This document shows, one piece after another, positions 1-5,700 of a DNA stretch of 15,044 bases. Within the stretch, counting starts at the first letter, position 1. Each line of letters begins with the position of its first letter. Position numbers and translations under genes: made by a program. Source of the DNA: Ruminococcaceae bacterium UBA945 (GTDB lineage: Bacteria; Bacillota; Clostridia; Oscillospirales; Acutalibacteraceae). The notes beneath the pieces are model-generated. The model had not been told where the DNA came from. It made no database searches and was given only the letters and a program-made list of their open reading frames with translations. Location: assembly GCA_002293315.1 (NCBI GenBank), contig DBCZ01000088.1, positions 28,981-44,024 on the forward strand. Direction: 5' to 3'.

Positions 1-29
1 CATGGAAACCCGCCCCTACAGGGAAACGC

Positions 30-1307
30 CTACAAGACCTTCAGGGCGTTTTCGAGGTCGGCGAGAATATCGTCGGGGTTTTCAATGCCGACCGAGAAAC
101 GCACCATATTCTCGGGAATCATCGCCTCCTTGAGCTGCTCGCTCGTCAGCTGGCGATGAGTGGCGCTGGCCGGGTGAAGCGCACATGTGCGGAGGTCTGC
201 CACATGCGTGGCGACGGCGGCGAGGCACAGGCTGTCCATGAATTTAACAGCCTTCTCTCTCCCGCCCTTGATTCCGAAGGAAACAACGCCGCAGGTGCCG
301 TTAGGCATATACTTCTGCGCGAGAGCATAATACGGGCTGCTTTCAAGCCCGGGGAAATTGACCCACTCGACCTTATCGCTTGCTTCAAGATATTTAGCGA
401 CCTTCAAGGCGTTTGAGCAATGCCTTTCCATGCGCAGCGCAAGCGTCTCAAGTCCGAGATTCAAAAGGAAGGAATTCATCGGGGCGGCCTGCGCGCCTAT
501 GTCTCTCATCAGATGGGTTACGCACTTTGTGATATATGCGGCGGGGCCGAAAGCCTCGGTATAGCACAGGCCGTGATAGCTTTCGTCCGGCTCGGTGAGA
601 CCGGGGAATTTATCATTCTGCGCCCAGTCAAACTTGCCGCTGTCTACGATAACGCCGCCAACCTGCACGGCATGGCCGTCCATATACTTCGTTGTGGAGT
701 GAATTACGATGTCAGCACCGAACTCAATCGGGCGGCAGTTCATGGGCGTCGGGAATGTGTTGTCGATAATCAACGGCACTCCGTGTGCATGGGCGGAGTT
801 TGCCAGAAGCTCTATGTCCGCTATGACGAGCGTCGGATTTGACAGCGTCTCTGTGAAAACGCATTTGGTGTTGGGCTGATAGAATCTATCCAGCTCTTCG
901 GCCGTTATGTCCGACGCGACGAATGTGACATCGATACCCATTTCCTTGATTGTCTTATAAAGCAGATTCATTGTGCCGCCGTAAATGGAATTGGTGCTTA
1001 TCAGATGGTCACCGGCGTGGCAGATATTGATGATGGAGAACAACGAGGCTGCCTGCCCCGAGGACGTCATCATTGCGCCGACCCCGCCTTCAAGAACGGC
1101 GATTTTCTTTGCCACGGTGTCATTCGTCGGGTTCGCCAGGCGCGTATAGAAATAACCGCTGGCCTTGAGGTCGAAAAGATCTCCCATGGCATCGGAGCTG
1201 TCATACTTGAACGTGGTGCTCTGGACAATCGGGAACACGCGCGGCTCACCGTTTTTGGGCTCATATCCTGCCTGGACGCAGAGTGTGTCTAATTCATATT
1301 TTTTCAT
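30..1307 (-). CDS. metY: O-acetylhomoserine sulfhydrylase (O-acetylhomoserine aminocarboxypropyltransferase)
   Basis: PLP-dependent enzyme of the Cys/Met metabolism family. It converts O-acetyl-L-homoserine plus sulfide into homocysteine (cytosolic, direct-sulfhydrylation route to methionine). The 425-residue length suits the MetY branch, which is longer than the roughly 380-400 residues of cystathionine synthases and lyases. Visible: YTRLANPT (about 54-61), the SSGQAA cofactor loop (82-87), the D182 region (IIDNTFPTP), and the Schiff-base lysine K207 in HSTTKYMDGH. The C-terminal half has the expected RFSVGIENPDDI motif. The ATG is preceded by a GAGG about 7 nt upstream. It starts 24 nt after the zinc-ribbon gene and is probably cotranscribed with it from the promoter at 1849-1877. 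No SAM-I riboswitch or T-box lies upstream, unlike metK in this window. Family is certain. MetY rather than a methionine gamma-lyase is inferred from length and motifs. Confidence 0.93.
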   Translation of the reverse strand: MKKYELDTLCVQAGYEPKNGEPRVFPIVQSTTFKYDSSDAMGDLFDLKASGYFYTRLANPTNDTVAKKIAVLEGGVGAMMTSSGQAASLFSIINICHAGDHLISTNSIYGGTMNLLYKTIKEMGIDVTFVASDITAEELDRFYQPNTKCVFTETLSNPTLVIADIELLANSAHAHGVPLIIDNTFPTPMNCRPIEFGADIVIHSTTKYMDGHAVQVGGVIVDSGKFDWAQNDKFPGLTEPDESYHGLCYTEAFGPAAYITKCVTHLMRDIGAQAAPMNSFLLNLGLETLALRMERHCSNALKVAKYLEASDKVEWVNFPGLESSPYYALAQKYMPNGTCGVVSFGIKGGREKAVKFMDSLCLAAVATHVADLRTCALHPASATHRQLTSEQLKEAMIPENMVRFSVGIENPDDILADLENALKVL

Positions 1308-1331
1308 AATATACCTCGATTTTTAATTTAT

Positions 1332-1820
1332 TTACGCCGCTGTACCATAGAACAGCGCTTTCAGAGAATTCGCAATCCAGTCTGCGCCGAGAACCACGGC
1401 GGCAACGACTGCAAGAAACAGTATGAGAGAGATGATTTGAATCCACATTCGCTTTTTCTGCGGCATGTCTTCAAACTGCTCTTCGCTTTCGCGCTCCTTG
1501 TCCACCCGCATTCGGATGTCAGAGATAATTCCCATCGCCCGCGGCAGCTCTGAAGCCTTGACGTATATGCTTTTGTCTGTGGGCATAATCTCGCTGTCAT
1601 AGATATAAGACACGCGCTCACTGCCGAACTTTTCAAGCGAATAAGCGATATTCGCCTTATCGAATTCTTCAGCCGCAAGATTAGCCGTATATTCATCGGC
1701 GCTGTTAAGATAGGCCATATCATCGTCTGTGATTGGCCTGACTGTCTTAATTTTGCCGCAGGTGGGGCATTTCTGATTGCCGTCTTCAAATGCTGAACGG
1801 CACTTTTCACAGTAAAGCAT
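1332..1820 (-). CDS. zinc-ribbon membrane-anchored protein, DUF2007-like middle region
   Basis: A 162-residue protein of unknown function. Visible parts, in order: an N-terminal zinc ribbon with two CxxC knuckles (C4, C7, C18, C21); an alpha/beta segment (about 32-103) with the pattern of the DUF2007 'putative signal transducing' fold (LNSADEYTANLAAEEFDKANIAYSLE, then IYVKASELPRAMGIISD); a charged linker (104-124); and one hydrophobic transmembrane helix (about 126-149) close to the C-terminus. There is no signal peptide, so the soluble part probably faces the cytoplasm as a tail-anchored protein. The ATG follows an AGGGGGAA ribosome site. A good promoter (1849-1877) lies upstream and metY follows after 24 nt. 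The DUF2007 match is by eye from residue pattern and is not certain. No enzymatic residues are evident and no role in methionine metabolism should be read from position alone. Confidence 0.8.
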   Translation of the reverse strand: MLYCEKCRSAFEDGNQKCPTCGKIKTVRPITDDDMAYLNSADEYTANLAAEEFDKANIAYSLEKFGSERVSYIYDSEIMPTDKSIYVKASELPRAMGIISDIRMRVDKERESEEQFEDMPQKKRMWIQIISLILFLAVVAAVVLGADWIANSLKALFYGTAA

Positions 1821-1848
1821 AGTTCCCCCTTTTAGAAAACTTAAATTG

Positions 1849-1877
1849 ATAATACACTAAAACACACCTTATGTAAA
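1849..1877 (-). promoter_or_regulatory. sigma-A type promoter for the zinc-ribbon/metY unit
   Basis: Reading on the minus strand, TTTACA (1872-1877) and TATTAT (1849-1854) are separated by exactly 17 bases, each one mismatch from consensus. It lies about 30 nt upstream of the zinc-ribbon gene's start codon. The call rests on sequence match only. Confidence 0.7.
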
Positions 1878-1982
1878 GGAAATATTACCTCATATCCAAA
1901 CGAAAAAAGCTACACAGAGCCGCTTTTTATTGGCTTATTATAACAATAAACCGCCGCACATGAATTTTAATGCTAAAATCGC

Positions 1983-2011
1983 TTTATTTTTCTCTCAAAA
2001 AGAGCTATAAT
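1983..2011 (+). promoter_or_regulatory. candidate promoter for murC
   Basis: A perfect TATAAT at 2006-2011 lies about 50 nt upstream of the murC ATG in an AT-rich stretch. The -35 at the 17-base spacing is only TTTATT, a weak match, so the -10 carries the call. It is divergent to the promoter at 1849-1877. Confidence 0.5.
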
Positions 2012-2061
2012 AAATTGTATCTGTGCTGATTATCTCAATTACCGATTAAAGGAATGATAAT

Positions 2062-3438
2062 ATGAATAAAGCTGAGAGCATTTTGCTTGACAGCGTAAAA
2101 AATTTGCATTTTGTGGGGATTGGCGGCTCGGGAATGTGCCCGATGGCGCAGATTCTCCATAATAAAGGTTTCACCATAACCGGGTCTGACATAGCTGAAA
2201 GCGACACAGTAGAGCGTGTGCGTTCCTATGGCATACCCGTAAATATTGGCCACAATGCCGAGAACGTCGGCGACGCTGAAATCCTCGTTTACTCCGCGGC
2301 GGTTAAGCCCGATAATGTTGAGCTTCTGGCCGCCGCCGAGAAGGGCATTCCGGCGTTAGAGCGCTCAGTTGTGCTTGGTATGATGACAAGCAAGTTTGAA
2401 ATGCCCGTTGCGGTTTCCGGCACGCACGGCAAAACATCTACCACCGCTATGCTCACGCATATTCTCATCGCCGACGGCAAAGAGCCGAGCGCGATAATCG
2501 GCGGCAAGCTCCCGCTTATCGGCGGAAACGGGCGCGTGGGGTTAAGCGAGACGATTGTGGTTGAGGCCTGCGAATATGTCGATTCATTTTTGCAGCTTTC
2601 GCCCGCACTTTCGGTAATTCTCAATATAGACGCCGATCATCTCGACTATTTCGGCACGATTGACAACATTGTGAAATCCTTCCATCAATTCGCGCTGCAA
2701 ACCTCTGACGCGGTGATTGTCAACGGCGACAACGCCCACGCGATGGAGAGCGTGAAGGACATCGGCGCAACAGTTATAACCTTCGGTCTCGGTGAAAGCA
2801 ATGATTATTATGCCGTAGACATGAATGAGGTGAACACAGCCTGCGAGGATTTCACCCTCATGTACAGAGGAAAGAAAATAGGCAGGATTGAGCTTTCCGT
2901 GCCCGGCGAGCACAACATGATGAACGCCATTGCGGCGGGCGCGGCGGCGCATTATCTCGGCGCGAAGGCCAAGGTGATTTGCCAGACGCTTTCAAAATTC
3001 ACCGGAGTTCACAGGCGCTTTGAGGTGCTCGGGAAGTTCGGCGGCATAACCGTGGCAGATGATTTTGCTCATCATCCGACAGAGCTGCGCGCGGTGCTAA
3101 GCTCCGCGATGAAAATGGGCTATAATCGGGTTTGGGCGATCTTCCAGCCGCACACATATTCAAGAACATACACGCATATGGATGAATTTGCCGAGGCCCT
3201 GAGCATACCCGATTTCGTCGTTATGTCGGAAATTTTGGCAGTGCGCGAGACAAACACCTACGGCGTGGAGACCTCACAGCTGGCGGAGAAAATCCCCGGC
3301 AGCAGCTGGTTTCGAACCTTTGACGAGATAACCGATTACGTCATCAAAAATGCCGAAAGCGGCGATTTAATTTTAACTCTCGGCGGCGGTGATGTATATA
3401 AATGCGCGAATATGTTCGTGGAGAAATATAAGGGATAA
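2062..3438 (+). CDS. murC: UDP-N-acetylmuramate--L-alanine ligase
   Basis: First amino-acid-adding Mur ligase: it joins L-alanine to UDP-MurNAc with ATP in the cytoplasmic stage of peptidoglycan synthesis. The 458-residue length is normal. All three Mur ligase domains are visible. The N-terminal UDP-binding Rossmann motif is GIGGSGMCPMA (19-29). The central ATPase domain has the P-loop SGTHGKTSTT (119-128), E168-E171 (VEACEY) and NIDADHLDYFG (188-198). The C-terminal domain begins near PGEHNMMNAIAA (281-292), with GVHRRFE (315-321), DDFAHHPTE (333-341) and FQPHTYSRT (361-369). The HHP and HxYSRT motifs fit MurC rather than MurD, E or F. A GGA ribosome site lies about 8 nt before the ATG. The gene stands apart from any mur/fts cluster, and a strong hairpin terminator follows its stop codon at once. 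Confidence 0.97.
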   Translation: MNKAESILLDSVKNLHFVGIGGSGMCPMAQILHNKGFTITGSDIAESDTVERVRSYGIPVNIGHNAENVGDAEILVYSAAVKPDNVELLAAAEKGIPALERSVVLGMMTSKFEMPVAVSGTHGKTSTTAMLTHILIADGKEPSAIIGGKLPLIGGNGRVGLSETIVVEACEYVDSFLQLSPALSVILNIDADHLDYFGTIDNIVKSFHQFALQTSDAVIVNGDNAHAMESVKDIGATVITFGLGESNDYYAVDMNEVNTACEDFTLMYRGKKIGRIELSVPGEHNMMNAIAAGAAAHYLGAKAKVICQTLSKFTGVHRRFEVLGKFGGITVADDFAHHPTELRAVLSSAMKMGYNRVWAIFQPHTYSRTYTHMDEFAEALSIPDFVVMSEILAVRETNTYGVETSQLAEKIPGSSWFRTFDEITDYVIKNAESGDLILTLGGGDVYKCANMFVEKYKG

Positions 3439-3443
3439 GCAAA

Positions 3444-3472
3444 CGCCGCAGGAAACCTGCGGCGAATTTTTT
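3444..3472 (+). terminator. rho-independent terminator after murC
   Basis: A perfect 9-bp GC-rich stem (CGCCGCAGG, loop AAA, CCTGCGGCG; 3444-3464) is followed by AATTTTTT. It sits only about 12 nt before the GNAT start codon, and the GNAT AGGAGG ribosome site begins right after the T-run. GNAT expression would need read-through or a promoter inside the end of murC. Confidence 0.88.
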
Positions 3473-3483
3473 AGGAGGTCTGC

Positions 3484-3951
3484 ATGAAATATCAAATCAT
3501 GAAAATTGAAGACAGCGATGCGAAAGAAAAAATCACGCTTGAGATTATGAATGCCCTGCCGAAGTGGTTTTCGCCGCCGGAGGATATCATCAAAAAATCG
3601 AGGCAGCACAGGGATTTCCCGTTCTTTGCTGCATTTGACGGCAAGAATGCCATCGGCTTCATCGCACTGAAAATCCATAATGAGTTCACCGCCGATATAT
3701 ATAACCTCGGCGTTCTTGAAGCTTATCACAGAGCGGGCATCGGTAGCGCGCTCCTGGCTGCGGCTGAGTGCTATCTGCGCTCTGAGGGCTTTAAGTTTCT
3801 CACGGTCAAAACTCTCGATTCCTCTGCCGAGTATGAGCCATATGAGCGAACGCGCTCATTTTACCGCAAATCCGGCTTTTACCCGCTTGAGGTTTTCCCG
3901 CTGTTCTGGAATATTGAAAATCCGTGCCTGTTCATGTGTAAATGTCTTTAA
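3484..3951 (+). CDS. GNAT-family N-acetyltransferase
   Basis: A 155-residue single-domain acetyl-CoA-dependent acetyltransferase; the acceptor substrate cannot be told. Visible: a beta-hairpin with FFAAFDGKNAIGFIAL (47-62), then motif A, LGVLEAYHRAGIGSALL (75-91), with the pyrophosphate-binding R83-x-G-x-G/S turn, then the C-terminal motif B region ERTRSFYRKSGFYPLE (121-136), typical of small-molecule or RimI-like GNATs. The start is set by a strong AGGAGGT 4-5 nt before the ATG. It follows murC by 45 nt on the same strand, but the murC terminator lies between, so independent or read-through expression is likely. A possible internal promoter (TTAACT then TATATA, 16-base spacer, at the end of murC near 3373-3400) is weak. 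The terminator at 3960-3988 ends the transcript. Confidence 0.88.
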   Translation: MKYQIMKIEDSDAKEKITLEIMNALPKWFSPPEDIIKKSRQHRDFPFFAAFDGKNAIGFIALKIHNEFTADIYNLGVLEAYHRAGIGSALLAAAECYLRSEGFKFLTVKTLDSSAEYEPYERTRSFYRKSGFYPLEVFPLFWNIENPCLFMCKCL

Positions 3952-3959
3952 GCATAATA

Positions 3960-3988
3960 AAACCCCCGGTTTCGGGGGTTTGTTTTTT
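3960..3988. terminator. bidirectional rho-independent terminator between GNAT and mreB-like gene
   Basis: AAACCCCCG, loop GTTT, CGGGGGTTT (3960-3981) forms a 9-bp stem. It is followed on the plus strand by G then TTTTTT, and on the minus strand by a TTTTATT run. It lies between two convergent stop codons (3951 and 3993), as expected for a shared terminator. Confidence 0.9.
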
Positions 3989-3992
3989 AGAG

Positions 3993-5012
3993 TTAATAAT
4001 ATGCGACGAGCGGATTCATCTTTCCATGGCTGCCGCCCACATTGATGCTGTCGATGAATTTAATCGCCTGACCCGCGCCTATCGCGACGCAGTTCTGTGG
4101 CTCTTCGGCCACTATGACGGGTACCTTCGTCTTCTTGGAAATAAGCGTGGCAAGGCCGTAAAGGTTTGCCGAGCCGCCAGTGAGGTGGATTCCGTCAACG
4201 AAAATGTCGGCCAGAAGCTCCGGCGGCGTGGCCTCAAGCGCCTCCTGAACCGTGCGCACAATGCCGATTGACGGCTCAATTAACGCCTCTATCATCTCAT
4301 CTGAATTCATCACGGTGGTTTCCGGTAGGCCGGACTGCGTGTTTCTCCCCTTCAAGTTGAAGGTTTCGAGCTTTTTCCTCGGATAAGCGCAGCCTATCGC
4401 GATTTTCGCGCGCTCCGCCATTCGCTCTCCGATAATCAGATTGTACTTGCGCCTTGCATATTTAACTATCGCCTCGTTGAACTCCATGCCGGCAATATGT
4501 GTTGAATTCGCCACGGCAATGCCGTTCAGCGAGATGATTGCTATGTCAGTGGTTCCCCCGCCAATGTCAATAATCATCGCGCCGTGAGGGGCGGCAATAT
4601 CCACACCCGCGCCAATCGCCGCGGCGACGGGCTCCTCGATAAGGCAAACCTTGCGCACGCCCGCTGCTGTGATGGCATCGACAACTGCGCGCTTTTCAAC
4701 CTCTGTTATGCCGCACGGCACACTGACGACCACCCTCGGCATGAAGAGCTTTGCAGAGCTCACCTTTTTGAGGTAATAGGAGATGAGCTGCTCGGCAAGA
4801 GAGAAATCTGAGATAACACCGTTGCTCAGCGGATGAGTCACCGTCACTCTCGCCGATGTTTTGCCCAACATCGCATAGGCCTCGTTGCCGATGGCCACCA
4901 CCTCGCCGGAATAATTATCAATAGCAATAACTGAGGGTTCATTCAGTACAATGCCCTTGCCTTCGACATAAACCTTGAAATCAGATGTCCCGAGGTCTAC
5001 CGCCATGTCCAT
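3993..5012 (-). CDS. MreB/Mbl-like bacterial actin, divergent
   Basis: Actin-fold ATPase of the MreB family, which organises cell-wall synthesis along the membrane. Numbering is from the upstream ATG at 5018. Visible: phosphate-1 loop DLGTSDFKVYVEGKG (8-22), LNEPSVIAI, the connector PCGITEVEKR (101-110), IEEPVAAAIGAG (127-138), phosphate-2 DIGGGTTDIAIISLNGIA (151-168), GERMAERAKIAIG (197-209), and the adenosine motif LTGGSANLYGL (279-289). The hydrophobic pair L91-F92 before MPRVVV matches the membrane-insertion loop of Thermotoga MreB. Differences from canonical MreB: DLGTANT has become DLGTSDF, and the GDKMDEAI region reads GMEFNEAI. Three in-frame ATGs exist (5018, 5012, 5006). I chose 5012 because a GAGG lies 7 nt upstream of it, against 1 nt for 5018. 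No mreC or mreD follows, so it is a solo paralogue. About 339 residues, normal length. MreB, Mbl or MreBH type cannot be decided. Confidence 0.9.
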   Translation of the reverse strand: MDMAVDLGTSDFKVYVEGKGIVLNEPSVIAIDNYSGEVVAIGNEAYAMLGKTSARVTVTHPLSNGVISDFSLAEQLISYYLKKVSSAKLFMPRVVVSVPCGITEVEKRAVVDAITAAGVRKVCLIEEPVAAAIGAGVDIAAPHGAMIIDIGGGTTDIAIISLNGIAVANSTHIAGMEFNEAIVKYARRKYNLIIGERMAERAKIAIGCAYPRKKLETFNLKGRNTQSGLPETTVMNSDEMIEALIEPSIGIVRTVQEALEATPPELLADIFVDGIHLTGGSANLYGLATLISKKTKVPVIVAEEPQNCVAIGAGQAIKFIDSINVGGSHGKMNPLVAYY

Positions 5013-5067
5013 CGCCATGCCTCATCACAACCTTCTTGCTTCATATCACAATTCAATAATTATATTA

Positions 5068-5096
5068 AGTATAATACATATTGTCGGCATTTTCAA
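5068..5096 (-). promoter_or_regulatory. promoter for the mreB-like gene
   Basis: On the minus strand TTGAAA (5091-5096) and TATACT (5068-5073) are 17 bases apart, each close to consensus. The predicted start site near 5061 gives a leader of about 50 nt. It implies the gene is transcribed separately from the kinase gene upstream. Confidence 0.75.
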
Positions 5097-5130
5097 GCAT
5101 AAGCTTAAAATAGCTTTGTTCTGAGCATTA

Positions 5131-5700
5131 TTATCGGAGAAAACGCATTTTTTCGACCTCTGATGCAATCCATTTATAAATTGCGGCAGTGTCTTTTTGG
5201 TAATCGCTGTTTATCTCAAAATAGCGGATACCATTCATAGCGCACTGCTTTTTAATTTTCTCATTTGCCTCAATGAACCACCCAAGCTTTCTCTCCTCGG
5301 CTTCTGTGCGCCGCTCGATAATGCTTCTGTGCTTCAACACGCCGGAGGCGAAATTATTCTCAAGATATTCATTTGAAAAGCCCATGAACACAGGGATTAT
5401 GTGCTTTCGGCAGTCAGCGGCAAACTCATTTACCCTGCGCGGCGATATATAGCAGCCCTCGATAATCAGGCTCTGCTCGTTTTCAATGTTGGTTTCTATA
5501 ATCCCCTTCAATATCGGCCAGAGCTTTTCTTCGATGATTTCATTATAATCGTCCGGCGTGAAGCCGCAATTATTATCAGCGCGAAACAGCCCCATCTTCA
5601 GATGGTCTGCTGATAGATATGGGATCTTATAGGTTTCAAGCAGCTTCTGCGCCATGAGCGTCTTGCCCGTCATGCTTTCGCCGCCGATTATAATTATCAT
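5131..5700 (-). CDS. small P-loop kinase/ATPase of unknown substrate
   Basis: A 189-residue single-domain P-loop protein. Visible: Walker A GGESMTGKT (6-14) at the extreme N-terminus, then YLSADHLKMGLFRA (28-41), where D32 sits where zeta-toxin/shikimate-kinase-like proteins bind their phosphoryl acceptor, then a hydrophobic strand SLIIEGCYISPRRV (77-90), likely Walker B-like, and a charged ER/ER-rich lid region (125-140, HRSIIERRTEAEERK). The arrangement resembles 2-phosphoglycerate-kinase-like or zeta-like small kinases, but I cannot assign a substrate. Its ATG overlaps the recD2 stop codon as ATGA, so translational coupling to recD2 is likely. No antitoxin-like partner gene is present, which argues against a zeta toxin module. 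No clear terminator follows. The next downstream gene on this strand (mreB-like) has its own promoter. Confidence 0.82.
   Translation of the reverse strand: MIIIIGGESMTGKTLMAQKLLETYKIPYLSADHLKMGLFRADNNCGFTPDDYNEIIEEKLWPILKGIIETNIENEQSLIIEGCYISPRRVNEFAADCRKHIIPVFMGFSNEYLENNFASGVLKHRSIIERRTEAEERKLGWFIEANEKIKKQCAMNGIRYFEINSDYQKDTAAIYKWIASEVEKMRFLR

Noticed and set aside
1..29. GC-rich sequence after metY (minus strand GTAGGGGCGGGTTTCC), possibly the edge of a dispersed palindromic repeat or terminator
   Set aside because: It is cut by the window end, so no second arm or copy can be seen.
156..1292. Several plus-strand open frames opposite metY, and similar ones opposite recD2, metK, tuf and fusA
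   Set aside because: They are antisense shadows of clearly homologous genes, with no ribosome sites or recognisable domains.
1904..1928. Hairpin AAAAAGC/GCTTTTT in the gap between the zinc-ribbon gene and murC
   Set aside because: The stem is only A/T plus two GC pairs with an 11-nt loop, and the flanking genes diverge, so no terminator is expected there.
5131..5700. Zeta-toxin of a toxin-antitoxin pair
   Set aside because: No small antitoxin gene lies next to it. It is instead coupled to recD2, and P-loop similarity alone does not support a toxin call.
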